From: CAINEC01 sp046073825
GTDB taxonomy: Bacteria > Bacteroidota > Bacteroidia > AKYH767-A > OLB10
DNA length: 23,088 bases
Reading direction: 5' to 3'
Assembly (NCBI GenBank): GCA_046073825.1
Contig: JBJTMY010000206.1
Coordinates: forward strand, 1 to 23,088
Below the pieces are notes generated by a model that saw only the letters and a list, made by a program, of their open reading frames with translations, did not search any database and was not told the DNA's origin. Below, in pieces: positions 1 through 7,767 of the stretch. Numbering within the stretch: the first letter of the stretch is position 1; the number at the start of each line of letters is the position of its first letter. The translations under genes were made by a program, and so were the position numbers.

Positions 1-2
1 TT

Positions 3-761
3 CTGATTATCGAGGATGAAACGCCAGCGGCTGATCGCCTGAAAAAAATGATTTTGGATTTTGAACCCAAGGCAGAAGTAACCAGTAATCTGGTAAGCAT
101 TGCATCTTCTGTAAAATGGTTATTAGAAAATCCAGCACCCGATTTGATTTTTATGGATATTCATCTTTCTGATGGAGATAGTTTTGAAATCTTTAAGGAA
201 ATGGAAGTGAAAACTCCTGTTGTTTTTGTCACTGCTTACGATCAATATGCATTAGAGGCTTTTAAAGTAAATAGCATCGACTATTTGTTAAAACCCGTAA
301 AAAAAGAGGATTTATCGAGAGCGTTAGATAAATATCGTCAGCGTGGAGGAACAAATATGCAACAAATGATGGAGTTGCTAAAGCAAATGAATATCACGCC
401 ATCAAAAAGAGAAACGCAAAAAAGAATTGTGATTCGATATGGCGATACAATTAAAATGGTTGAAATAGCAGATGTAGCCTATTTTTATACGGAAGATAAA
501 ATTAATTTCTTGTGCACAAAAGACAATGTACGTTATCCCATCGATCAAAATTTAGATGAATTAGAGAGTATCATTGACGATACAGTATTTTTTAGAATTA
601 ACCGACAATACATCATAAATATTAGCGCCATCGATAAAATGCTGGCTTGGTCTAAATCGAGAGTAAAAGTGATATTAAAACCCACTTGTGATCAGGAAAC
701 AATTGTGAGTACCGAACGCTCGCCACATTTCAAAGAATGGCTCACAGGGCAAAAAAATTAA
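3..761 (+). CDS. LytTR-family response regulator, 5' truncated by window edge
   Basis: This is a two-component response regulator with an N-terminal receiver domain and a C-terminal LytTR DNA-binding domain. The frame is open from base 3 and begins with LIIEDE, the acidic pocket that normally sits a few residues after the start, so only a few codons are missing. The ATG at 48 is internal. The likely phospho-acceptor Asp is the GAT at 156-158, in the context FMDIHL. The conserved Thr (FVTAYD) and Lys (LLKPV) follow. After a linker, the LytTR domain runs from about base 420 to the stop, with the typical RINRQYIIN segment. Such proteins usually pair with a LytS/YehU-type histidine kinase, which would lie left of the window. 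The target is unknown; the envelope genes downstream are one possibility. The family call is firm. Confidence 0.93.
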   Translation: MIIEDETPAADRLKKMILDFEPKAEVTSNLVSIASSVKWLLENPAPDLIFMDIHLSDGDSFEIFKEMEVKTPVVFVTAYDQYALEAFKVNSIDYLLKPVKKEDLSRALDKYRQRGGTNMQQMMELLKQMNITPSKRETQKRIVIRYGDTIKMVEIADVAYFYTEDKINFLCTKDNVRYPIDQNLDELESIIDDTVFFRINRQYIINISAIDKMLAWSKSRVKVILKPTCDQETIVSTERSPHFKEWLTGQKN

Positions 762-837
762 ATGAAGTATTTATCCAATTCAACTCATCAATTAACCCAC
801 TCGGCAACATGCATGAACCAACTTTCAATTTCTTCTA

Positions 838-845
838 TACATTTG
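838..845 (+). promoter_or_regulatory. Candidate Bacteroidota -7 element upstream of the envelope operon
   Basis: TACATTTG matches the Bacteroidota -7 consensus TAnnTTTG exactly. No TTG lies at the expected -33 distance, so the match could be chance. If it is real, transcription would begin near 850-853, directly at the base of the 853-914 hairpin, leaving a leader of about 100 bases before the cytochrome gene. Confidence 0.25.
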
Positions 846-852
846 TTTTCAA

Positions 853-914
853 GGATACAATGGGGGCGGGAATGGGAATGGTAACGGTAACAATTCTTTG
901 CCCCCTTGTTATCC
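853..914 (+). repeat. Long imperfect hairpin in the gap between regulator and cytochrome gene
   Basis: The two arms pair over about 20 base pairs. GGATA (853-857) pairs with TATCC (910-914), CAA (858-860) with TTG (906-908), GGGGGC (862-867) with GCCCCC (900-905), and GGGAAT (868-873) with ATTCTT (893-898) using two G-U pairs. Single unpaired T bases lie at 861, 899 and 909, and the apical loop is 874-892. No T-run follows on the + strand, so it does not look like an ordinary intrinsic terminator. It may be a structured mRNA leader, a small RNA or a REP-like element. The rest of 762-949 shows no convincing gene. Confidence 0.6.
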
Positions 915-949
915 GATTAAAAGGGTTAATTTAGCTTAAATCCTACATC

Positions 950-1333
950 ATGAATAAATTAATTATACTAGGTTGTTGTTTCATATTTGTTTTTTTGAAC
1001 TCAGGTTGTAAATATGAAAATGAAGAAACACTTTATGGTGTTTGTGATACTACCAATGCTACGTATGACAAGGTGGTAAAGCCAATTCTAGTTGGTAATT
1101 GTACAAGTTGTCATAATGCTTCAAATCCAGGCGGTGGGTATAATTTATCTTCTTATCAAGATGATGTGGATGGGAATCTTGGAGTGCAATCTTCTGCTCT
1201 AAATGGCGGGTTATATGGAACAATTTCTTATGACCCCAATCATTCTCCAATGCCAAAAGGAAAATCAAAATTGGACGATTGTTCTATTAATAAAGTGAAA
1301 GCCTGGGTGGACAGAGGCGCCTTAAATAATTAA
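950..1333 (+). CDS. Small c-type cytochrome lipoprotein
   Basis: This is a 127-residue envelope protein with one predicted covalently bound heme. A hydrophobic signal (residues 3-16) ends in NSGC, so Cys20 is the probable lipidated residue, although the Asn at -3 is not ideal. The heme motif is C51-T-S-C54-H55. Met101, in SPMPKG, is a plausible distal ligand. Cys32 and Cys111 could form a disulfide. The layout resembles the small single-heme domains of Bacteroidota and Planctomycetes. Residues just after Cys20 (KYENEE) are acidic, as in surface-export signals of some Bacteroidota lipoproteins. It is first in the five-gene envelope set, with 3 bases to the next gene. Heme binding is a strong prediction; the redox partner is unknown. 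Confidence 0.85.
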   Translation: MNKLIILGCCFIFVFLNSGCKYENEETLYGVCDTTNATYDKVVKPILVGNCTSCHNASNPGGGYNLSSYQDDVDGNLGVQSSALNGGLYGTISYDPNHSPMPKGKSKLDDCSINKVKAWVDRGALNN

Positions 1334-1336
1334 TCC

Positions 1337-1771
1337 ATGAAAAAATTAAAAATCGTAATTATTGTAGTAGTGGTTGGCGGACTTGCAGCGGCAGGAATAG
1401 GAAAGTATTTTTTCGACAAGAAAACAGTTGGACTGGAAGAAGCAAAAGCAGATTTTACATTAACATGTGATTCTGTTTTTAACTCGTTTTACACCAATAA
1501 AGCGGAAGCAAATAAAAAATTTATTGGTAAAACTATTCAGTTAGATGGAGTGGTTAGTTCAGTAGATACTAGTAATGGAAATGTTTCTGTAATCTACAAA
1601 GTAAACAATGAAATGGGTAACGTAGTTTGTCGAATGGATTCAACCGACGCTCCCAAAGTAAATGTGAAAGAAGGTCAATCATTATCTTTAAAAGGAGAAT
1701 GCACGGGTTATGAAGATGATATGCTGATAGAAGTAAGTTTTAATCGCTGCGTGCTTGTGAACAAAAAATAA
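1337..1771 (+). CDS. Membrane-anchored OB-fold protein (tRNA_anti-like family)
   Basis: This 144-residue protein has an N-terminal hydrophobic segment (about residues 5-21) that is probably an uncleaved membrane anchor or signal. The following soluble domain alternates short beta-strands and contains the pattern FIGKTIQLDG, then VVCRMDS and LSLKGECTGY, as in the OB-fold 'tRNA_anti-like' family of Bacteroidota envelope proteins. Despite the family name, nothing suggests tRNA binding. The domain has several Cys residues (in LTCDS, VVCRM, GECTG and NRCVL) that could form disulfides in the periplasm. It lies 3 bases after the cytochrome gene and is surely co-transcribed with it. Its role is unknown; from context it may bind a ligand or partner of the neighbouring heme protein. 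Confidence 0.75.
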   Translation: MKKLKIVIIVVVVGGLAAAGIGKYFFDKKTVGLEEAKADFTLTCDSVFNSFYTNKAEANKKFIGKTIQLDGVVSSVDTSNGNVSVIYKVNNEMGNVVCRMDSTDAPKVNVKEGQSLSLKGECTGYEDDMLIEVSFNRCVLVNKK

Positions 1772-1784
1772 ATAACACACCTAT

Positions 1785-1796
1785 ATTTAATTAAAT
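1785..1796. repeat. 12-base perfect palindrome in the gap before the T9SS cargo gene
   Basis: ATTTAATTAAAT reads the same on both strands and lies in the 53-base gap between the OB-fold gene and the T9SS cargo gene. It could be an operator, but AT-rich palindromes of this length occur by chance in such DNA. Confidence 0.2.
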
Positions 1797-1824
1797 TATT
1801 AACCAATCCCCAAAACAATTAAGA

Positions 1825-2670
1825 ATGAAAAAAACGTTACTTATCGGTTTCGCAGTAGTTACAACCCTTGCATTAAGCTTAACTACATTATCAGTAATCA
1901 GCTACCCGCAAGGAGCACCTTCTGGTGTTGCTAATGATCCATTAGGAGGCAATTCAACTTGTACAGATTGCCACTCAGGTACAGCAATTACAGCAACTAC
2001 TCAAGCTACTATTACATCTACAATCCCAGCAGCGGGTTATACGCCTGGTACTGTTTATACAGTTACTGCAACGGTTACTTATGCGGGTCGCTCTACGTTC
2101 GGATTTGAAGTGAGTCCGCAAAATTCTTCTGGTACTAAACTAGGAACATTAACGTTAACGAGCTCAAGCACAACGAAGTTAGTAGGAAGTAGTAAATACA
2201 TAACACAAACTCAAGCAGGAACTACTGGAACTTCTGGTTCGCATACTTGGACGTTTAACTGGACTGCTCCAGCAGCTGGTTCAGGTGCTGTTACTTTTTA
2301 CGGAGCTTTCTTAGCAGCCAATGGAAACGGGGGGTCTTCAGGCGATCAGACATACAAAACTTCTTATACGGTGGCTGAAGCAGTAGCAAGTGGCGTGAAT
2401 GAATTACAAGCAAATACAAATGCTTTATCAGTAATCAACTTGAATTCTGCGCTTCATATTTCTTATACTGCACAATCTTCTGCAACTGCTAACGTTGAAT
2501 TATATAATCTTCAAGGAGCATTAGTAGGTTCTACTTCTTTTGATAAGCAAAATGCAGGAAATGTTGAGTTAAACTTCGATTTGAAAGGTGGCTTAAATAC
2601 AGGCATCTATATCGTGAAAGTTCAACAAGGTACGCAGGTGCTTACAAAGAAGCTTCCTTTAGTATTCTAA
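1825..2670 (+). CDS. Reeler-like (choice-of-anchor V) secreted protein with CxxCH motif and T9SS tail
   Basis: This 281-residue protein is predicted to be secreted. A signal peptide covers about residues 1-26. The mature N-terminus carries GAPSG...C46-T-D-C49-H50, the 'choice-of-anchor V' opening with a heme-attachment motif. A Ser/Thr-rich beta-sandwich resembling Reeler domains spans about residues 55-185. The last 80 or so residues look like a type A T9SS sorting domain, with the typical VELYNLQG, GIYIVKV and TKKLPL segments. Apart from the start codon the protein has no Met, so any bound heme must use another sixth ligand; two later His residues (in SGSHTW and ALHIS) are candidates. It is the third gene of the envelope set. 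Domain calls are good; heme loading is not proven. Confidence 0.85.
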   Translation: MKKTLLIGFAVVTTLALSLTTLSVISYPQGAPSGVANDPLGGNSTCTDCHSGTAITATTQATITSTIPAAGYTPGTVYTVTATVTYAGRSTFGFEVSPQNSSGTKLGTLTLTSSSTTKLVGSSKYITQTQAGTTGTSGSHTWTFNWTAPAAGSGAVTFYGAFLAANGNGGSSGDQTYKTSYTVAEAVASGVNELQANTNALSVINLNSALHISYTAQSSATANVELYNLQGALVGSTSFDKQNAGNVELNFDLKGGLNTGIYIVKVQQGTQVLTKKLPLVF

Positions 2671-2688
2671 GAGCAAAAAAAGAAATTC

Positions 2689-3240
2689 ATGAAAAAGGTA
2701 TTATTGTTTTTATCAATGGTTGTAAGTCTTGCAGCGAATGCGCAAGATAAATACCTAACAAGAAATGCGAAAGTGGTTTTTGATGCAACTACTTCTACTT
2801 CTCCAGAGAAAATAGAAGGAGTAAATAACCAAGGTATCAGCGTTTTTGTCGCTCAAAGTGGGCAATACGAATTTTCAATTCAAATGCAAGCATTTGAATT
2901 TGAAAAGGCACTTATGAAAGATCACTTCAATGAAAATTATGTAGAGACCTCTAAATTTCCGAAAGCGGTATTTAAAGGATCTATTCAAGATGTGGCTAAA
3001 GTTAATTTTGCTAAGGATGGAAAATATCCTGTGGTAGTAAAAGGAACAATGGATTTGCACGGAGTGAAAAAGGAAGTAACTGCAGATGGAAGTTTAACGG
3101 TGAGTGGTGGTAAAATTACAGCTGCTTCTACTTTTAAATTACTACTTTCAGATTATAAAGTGGAAATTCCTAAATTGGTAGGCGATAAAGTAGCAAAGCA
3201 AGCGACTATTACCGTCAATGCTACTTATAATAAAATGTAA
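2689..3240 (+). CDS. YceI-family periplasmic lipid-binding protein
   Basis: This 183-residue protein has a cleavable signal peptide (about residues 1-18, ending ANAQ) followed by a single YceI domain. The mature part opens with YLTRNAKVVFDATTS and includes HFNENYVETSKFPKAVFKG and GTMDLHGVKKEV, the typical YceI strands. Members of this family form a lipocalin-like barrel that binds long isoprenoid chains such as polyisoprenoids or quinone-like lipids. It lies 18 bases after the T9SS cargo gene and 5 bases before the beta-barrel gene. A YceI protein between heme proteins and an outer-membrane barrel suggests a role in carrying a quinone or other isoprenoid in the periplasm, which is inference. 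Confidence 0.92.
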   Translation: MKKVLLFLSMVVSLAANAQDKYLTRNAKVVFDATTSTSPEKIEGVNNQGISVFVAQSGQYEFSIQMQAFEFEKALMKDHFNENYVETSKFPKAVFKGSIQDVAKVNFAKDGKYPVVVKGTMDLHGVKKEVTADGSLTVSGGKITAASTFKLLLSDYKVEIPKLVGDKVAKQATITVNATYNKM

Positions 3241-3245
3241 TTCGA

Positions 3246-4154
3246 ATGATTGTTTTCAAATTAAATAAGTACTTCCTTGTAGCAGCCCTGTTGATTTTAT
3301 CAGGTACTGCTTCGTTTGCGCAAGATGATTTATTAGGTTCTCTCGGAGAAGAAAAAGCTCCTCGCGTGTATGAACGCAATGCGTTTAAATCTACTCGTGT
3401 GATTACCGCACAATCTATTGAGCAGTTATCAAAAGGGGTACTCGATTTCCGTATTCTACATCGCTTTGGTCAATTGAATAGCGGAGGTTATGAAGCATTC
3501 GGTTTTGATCAGGCAACAATTCGTTTAGCATTAGATTATGGTATTACCGATCGCTTAACAGTTGGTATAGGTCGTAGTAGTAATAAGAAAGAAATTGATG
3601 GATTTGTAAAATACCGTCCTATTTGGCAATCAAATGATGGCTGGCCAATATCTGTTGTACTAACATCTGGTTTCGTTAAAGATGGAATGAAGTGGGCTGA
3701 TCCGAGCAGAGAAAACTATTACTCATCTCGATTCTCTTACTTTCATCAAGTATTAATTGGAAGAAAGTTTTCCGATGCATTTTCTTTGCAGTTCATGCCA
3801 ACATTGGTGCATCGCAATTTAGTTCCAACCAAAGAAGATGATAATGACATTATCAGCATTGGAGTAGGAACGCGCTTAAAGCTTACGAATCGATTAGCTA
3901 TAACGGCTGAGTACTTCCGTCATATTACCGATTTACCAACAGGCTATTATGATCCATTATCAGTAGGGTTCGATATTGAAACTGGTGGTCACGTATTTCA
4001 ATTACACTTTACTAATTCCTTGGGTATGAACGAGCGTTCTTATCTTGTAGGAACAGAAGGTCAGTGGTCGAAAGGGGATATACACTTCGGATTTAATATC
4101 TCTCGTGTTTTCACCCTTTCAAAACCAAAAGAATTCCGTAAGAAAAAAGATTGA
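3246..4154 (+). CDS. DUF5777-like outer-membrane beta-barrel protein
   Basis: This 302-residue protein has a signal peptide ending near GTASFAQ (about residue 25), followed by alternating amphipathic strands typical of a small outer-membrane barrel, including RILHRFGQLNSG, ATIRLALDYGITDRLTVGIG and VGFDIETGGHVFQLHFTNS. From memory these match the Bacteroidota family DUF5777, which often neighbours YceI and small cytochrome genes. It is the last gene of the envelope set and is followed 16 bases later by a strong terminator. It may form the outer-membrane part of the module. No transport or enzymatic activity can be read from the sequence. Confidence 0.82.
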   Translation: MIVFKLNKYFLVAALLILSGTASFAQDDLLGSLGEEKAPRVYERNAFKSTRVITAQSIEQLSKGVLDFRILHRFGQLNSGGYEAFGFDQATIRLALDYGITDRLTVGIGRSSNKKEIDGFVKYRPIWQSNDGWPISVVLTSGFVKDGMKWADPSRENYYSSRFSYFHQVLIGRKFSDAFSLQFMPTLVHRNLVPTKEDDNDIISIGVGTRLKLTNRLAITAEYFRHITDLPTGYYDPLSVGFDIETGGHVFQLHFTNSLGMNERSYLVGTEGQWSKGDIHFGFNISRVFTLSKPKEFRKKKD

Positions 4155-4170
4155 GCATCTTTATAGAACG

Positions 4171-4206
4171 AAAAAGGGGCGTCTGAATTTAGATGCCCCT
4201 TTTTTA
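4171..4206. terminator. Bidirectional intrinsic terminator between converging operons
   Basis: An A-rich arm followed by GGGGCGTCT (4177-4185) pairs with AGATGCCCC (4191-4199) and a T-rich arm, with one G-T pair and a five-base loop. A-runs on the left and T-runs on the right make it usable in both directions, closing the envelope operon (+) and the polysaccharide operon (-). Confidence 0.9.
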
Positions 4207-4225
4207 TTTTTTAGTCAAAATGTTA

Positions 4226-4990
4226 TTATGCAGTATAAACCTTTTTAAAATATTGTGAAATTTTACTTGCGGGCTTTAAAAATCGTGTGAATATGCCTGG
4301 CTTAATACCATTTAACTTCCACGCCATTTTATCTTCAAGGTTGGCTTTTAAACGAACAAAGAAACTTACATTACTTACTCCGCCCATTCGCATTTTAACA
4401 ACAACCTTTGGTAAATAGGCCAACTTGATTTTATTCTTGTGAATCATGCGTAACATCAATTCATAGTCTGCCGATAATCGCAAGGTAGTGTTAAATCCAC
4501 CAAAGCGCTCGTAACATTCTTTCTTGACAAAAAATGTTGGGTGAGGAGGCATCCAGCCATTTAAAAAATCGCCCTCTTCATAATCGCCCGATTCCCATGT
4601 TCTGGTAACTTTGTTCGTGTCATTGCGATCCACAAATACTAAATCAGCATAAACACCTTCGGCACTAGGGTTTTTTTCAAATGTTTTAACGATATCGGAT
4701 ATAACATGATTCGATGCATATAAATCGTCGGAGTGTAGCATGCCAATAATATCTCCAGTTGCTAATTGAATCCCTTTGTTCAAGGCATCATACAGGCCCT
4801 TGTCTTTTTCAGAAACAATTTTGGTGATTTTATCTTTATACTTTTCTACAATTTGTAAAGTACTGTCCTTCGATTTACCATCAATAATTAAGTACTCAAT
4901 ATTGGGGTAGTCTTGGTTTACAACAGACATTAACGTGTCTTCCACTGTTGCCGCACTGTTATAGGTAATGGTAATAATTGATACTTTCAT
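4226..4990 (-). CDS. Family 2 glycosyltransferase (WcaA/WcaE-like)
   Basis: This 254-residue cytoplasmic enzyme should transfer a sugar from an activated donor to the growing repeat unit. It opens with VSIITITYNS, the start of the GT-A nucleotide-binding fold. The metal-binding motif is HSDD (about residues 85-88), preceded by KGLYDALNKGI and GDIIGML. The acceptor-side signature MPPHPTFFV and the later ADYELMLRM are characteristic of the group containing colanic-acid-type WcaE/WcaA enzymes. Its length is normal for a single-domain GT2 without membrane segments. It is the last gene of the polysaccharide operon, 13 bases after the acetyltransferase gene. Donor and linkage are not predictable. 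Confidence 0.92.
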   Translation of the reverse strand: MKVSIITITYNSAATVEDTLMSVVNQDYPNIEYLIIDGKSKDSTLQIVEKYKDKITKIVSEKDKGLYDALNKGIQLATGDIIGMLHSDDLYASNHVISDIVKTFEKNPSAEGVYADLVFVDRNDTNKVTRTWESGDYEEGDFLNGWMPPHPTFFVKKECYERFGGFNTTLRLSADYELMLRMIHKNKIKLAYLPKVVVKMRMGGVSNVSFFVRLKANLEDKMAWKLNGIKPGIFTRFLKPASKISQYFKKVYTA

Positions 4991-5003
4991 TGTGTTGGTA
5001 TGA

Positions 5004-5555
5004 TTATAAAATAACCCTTTCCCTTATTTTTTGAGCAGGGTTGCCCTTATACATCCAAAAAGCTTCTAAGGTTTCAGTTGCAACAGACGAAACTGATAAA
5101 ACAGAATGAGTTTTTAATGTTACACCCGGACAAACAATCGATAATGCACCTACCCAGGCGCCATCTTCTAATGTGATATCTCCAATGATCAAATCGAATG
5201 TTTCTTTCTTGTAATTATGATTGCCACATAGTAACATGGCACCTTGGCTAATACAACAGTTTTTTCCAATGGTTACCATCGCTAAATTGTCTATCCATAC
5301 TCGTTCTCCAATCCAGCTGTAATCGCCAACAATTAGTCGCCATGGATATTTAATATTTACATTTTGTTTTATCACAACGCCCTTCCCGATTTTTGCCCCA
5401 AATAAGCGAAGCCAAAAGATCTTGAGCTGGCTAAATGGATTCAACGGATTTATCAAAAAGAAAGCATTGATAAAATACCAAAGGGCAATTTTTATTTTAC
5501 TTGCTCCTGGCTTATACCAATCGTTATTGTATTTCGATAAATCAGTTTGCTTCAT
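5004..5555 (-). CDS. wcaF: WcaF-type O-acetyltransferase
   Basis: This protein of about 183 residues belongs to the left-handed beta-helix (hexapeptide repeat) acetyltransferases and is close to WcaF, which adds O-acetyl groups from acetyl-CoA to colanic acid units. The N-terminus has the WcaF hallmark of a hydrophobic helix (ALWYFINAFFLINPLNP) before the repeats. Repeats run from about residue 58 to the end, and the likely catalytic His113 lies in CGNHNY. The end (YKGNPAQKIRER) is typical. I chose the ATG at 5555, which overlaps the upstream stop by one base (TGATG); a GTG at 5558 would add one residue. The exact substrate is unknown. Confidence 0.9.
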   Translation of the reverse strand: MKQTDLSKYNNDWYKPGASKIKIALWYFINAFFLINPLNPFSQLKIFWLRLFGAKIGKGVVIKQNVNIKYPWRLIVGDYSWIGERVWIDNLAMVTIGKNCCISQGAMLLCGNHNYKKETFDLIIGDITLEDGAWVGALSIVCPGVTLKTHSVLSVSSVATETLEAFWMYKGNPAQKIRERVIL

Positions 5556-6706
5556 CACGCAAATAATTTTTTGTTTTGTTCTACTCCTTCCGGATCGTCA
5601 AATATTTGTTGAGCAAAGGTAAGGGCTCCAAGGCTAAATTGGTTAAATATTTCCTGATTCCATGCACAAGCAGTTGTTATCGCGTGTATGATGGCTTCTT
5701 CATTATTCAAAGGAAGATCCCATCCAGCATTTTTATCTTGTAAATGTTTCCAAATGGTTTGATCGGAAATTAAAACCGGACAACCAGCTGCCATACTCTC
5801 CACTATCGAATGACCGTAATTCTCATTAAAGGTAAGTAAAACGCTTAAATGATAACGAGTCATCGCATCAATCACAGCACTATTTTCTAATATTCCTTTG
5901 TAATTTACTTGAATGTGGGAAGGCATGGTTTGAATAATGGCATTGCATTCATTCCAATAAGATGCTTCTTCAATGGGCCCATAAATATCAAATTCAATCA
6001 AATGGCCAATAGGAACTTTTGCCAGTAGTTTTAAGGTCCCTAGTAAATTTTTCTTGGGAGAAATTCTCGAAAGAAAAAACATTTTTAACTGCCCCTTATT
6101 TTTAATTCGTTCTACGTTGGCTAATTTTCTCGGTGCAACAAGGTCAATCGCTACCTGCACTTTTGCTTTACGACCAAATTGCTGATGGATTTCTTTTTCT
6201 TCGGAAGAGGAGCTTGCATGAAAAGTGATTCCATGATATAAGCCCATCATTTTGGTGGTGAGTAAATAGGATTTCTTTTTAAGTCCTTTAATTTTTAACG
6301 CACCATTACCTAACATACCTCTGGGAGCAAGTATAACTTTTCTTCGAGTAAGAAACTTTTTACGTATTGATAATGGAAGATACGTAAAGTAATAAGAAAA
6401 CATCGAATTCAAATACAGAATATCGGCTTGCGCTTCAAAGATGATTTTTTTTAGATGCTGTTTCGTTCTTTTTTCATGGGAGATATAATATACATGACTT
6501 CCATCTTTCCTTTTGATCCAAGTATCTAATTGTACACCTGCATAAGGGGCTTCTGCATGTAAATCACGATCGCCTGTAACAATATAAAAGTCGTATGTCG
6601 CTTGTAAATGTTCTGCCATCGCCGCGACCGAACGGATTTGTCCGCCTGCTTTATAGCCAGGCAAATACCAATCTACAAATACAAGAATTTTCTTTTTATC
6701 GCTCAT
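5555..6706 (-). CDS. GT4-family glycosyltransferase
   Basis: This is a retaining GT-B glycosyltransferase of 383 residues. The N-terminus KKILVFVDWYLPGYKAGGQ contains the Gly-rich loop that binds the acceptor or donor phosphate in GT4 enzymes. The C-terminal half has LSRISPKKNLLGTL, and the catalytic E-x7-E motif appears as ENYGHSIVE, followed by SMAAGCPVLISD. I chose the ATG at 6706 because it overlaps the previous stop as ATGA; an in-frame ATG at 6739 would add 11 residues of poor quality inside the neighbour. It sits in the middle of the polysaccharide operon. The sugar is not predictable. Confidence 0.92.
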   Translation of the reverse strand: MSDKKKILVFVDWYLPGYKAGGQIRSVAAMAEHLQATYDFYIVTGDRDLHAEAPYAGVQLDTWIKRKDGSHVYYISHEKRTKQHLKKIIFEAQADILYLNSMFSYYFTYLPLSIRKKFLTRRKVILAPRGMLGNGALKIKGLKKKSYLLTTKMMGLYHGITFHASSSSEEKEIHQQFGRKAKVQVAIDLVAPRKLANVERIKNKGQLKMFFLSRISPKKNLLGTLKLLAKVPIGHLIEFDIYGPIEEASYWNECNAIIQTMPSHIQVNYKGILENSAVIDAMTRYHLSVLLTFNENYGHSIVESMAAGCPVLISDQTIWKHLQDKNAGWDLPLNNEEAIIHAITTACAWNQEIFNQFSLGALTFAQQIFDDPEGVEQNKKLFA

Positions 6707-7767
6707 GCCTGCATTAATTGATAGAGTGTATCCGACCATTTGTCGGGTGTATTTGAATTTCCTTTCTCATGACTTTTATTCATCATGCGAATAAAATCAT
6801 CGTCGCTGCTATTTATTATTTTTAATAATGCTTCTTTTAATGATGCTTCGTTTTTGGGTTCGCAATAAAACCCATTTTCACCGGCAGTGAGATAGTCGGT
6901 TGCAGCGCTTGTAGTGGTACTACATAAAAGTGGAAATCCTGCAAGTGCATACTCTTGTACTACTACGCCCCAATGCTCGTAGTGAGTAGGTAAAATAAAT
7001 ACGCCCGTCTCTTGAATAATTGATAAGAGTTGATCGGGCTGTACAAATCCGATATTTTTAATGAATGATTTTTTTGGAAAATCTTTTTCTAATTGTCCTT
7101 TTCCTAAGCAGTATAATTCCCAGCCTTTTCTTTCTTCTTCTGTAAGAGATGAAAAAACATTCCATAATTCAGCAGTTCCCTTTAGCGCTGTATATCTTCC
7201 AACAAAAATAAAACGATGAGGAAATTTTTTTGATTTTGTTTCTTGCGTTTGCTGATAATATTGATTGTATAAATCTACATCGGCGCAATACAAACCTTTT
7301 AAAATTTGATTGGCTTTGAATCCTAATCGTAAGGCATAATCAGCGTTCGGTTGACCTGGCACCCAACAATGTGTAAATAACTTTTTTAGATATAAGGGCG
7401 CAATAAAGCTTGCAATTCTTTGCTTTAAATTTCCTTTCCAGATATTATCTAAGGTCATGATCACTGGAATTCTTTTTTTGATGCTTTTACAAACTGCCAA
7501 ATATCCCTTGTCGGCCCAACCACATACATACATTAAATCGGGGTTAATGCCTGCCGTTAGTTGTATAAGCTGTTCATGCGTATAGTCAGCGCGATTATAC
7601 GTGTGAATATGATCACCAAAGGAAAATTCAAAAGGAGCAACACTGTTAACAGGATAATTGACCACATGAATTTCTACATCGTATTTATTGACGAGATGTT
7701 TCATGCAAGCCACCGTGTAACCTGCTAGCTCAAAGTACAGGAACAGTATTTTCTTCTTTCTCGACAT
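6703..7767 (-). CDS. GT4-family glycosyltransferase
   Basis: This 354-residue GT-B enzyme starts with KKILFLYFELAGYTVAC, a GT4-type first strand and loop. The C-terminal nucleotide-sugar domain contains FIFVGRYTALKGTAEL, GKGQLEK and the E-x7-E motif EHWGVVVQE, followed by YALAGFPLLCS. The start lies inside the end of the polymerase gene, an overlap of 38 bases, which is longer than the other overlaps in this operon and points to translational coupling. The end overlaps the next gene by 4 bases. It probably adds one sugar to the lipid-linked repeat unit on the cytoplasmic face. The donor is unknown. Confidence 0.92.
   Translation of the reverse strand: MSRKKKILFLYFELAGYTVACMKHLVNKYDVEIHVVNYPVNSVAPFEFSFGDHIHTYNRADYTHEQLIQLTAGINPDLMYVCGWADKGYLAVCKSIKKRIPVIMTLDNIWKGNLKQRIASFIAPLYLKKLFTHCWVPGQPNADYALRLGFKANQILKGLYCADVDLYNQYYQQTQETKSKKFPHRFIFVGRYTALKGTAELWNVFSSLTEEERKGWELYCLGKGQLEKDFPKKSFIKNIGFVQPDQLLSIIQETGVFILPTHYEHWGVVVQEYALAGFPLLCSTTTSAATDYLTAGENGFYCEPKNEASLKEALLKIINSSDDDFIRMMNKSHEKGNSNTPDKWSDTLYQLMQA

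Noticed and set aside
737..934. A 65-codon open frame on the + strand overlapping the regulator's end
   Set aside because: It has no family features, starts inside the LytTR coding sequence and crosses the hairpin. It looks like a chance frame.
853..939. A GN-repeat reading frame (NGGGNGNGNGNN) like linkers in Bacteroidota lipoproteins, possibly a gene remnant
   Set aside because: An in-frame stop lies at 814-816 with no start codon after it, and no recognisable domain follows. The strong base pairing of 853-914 explains the composition better.
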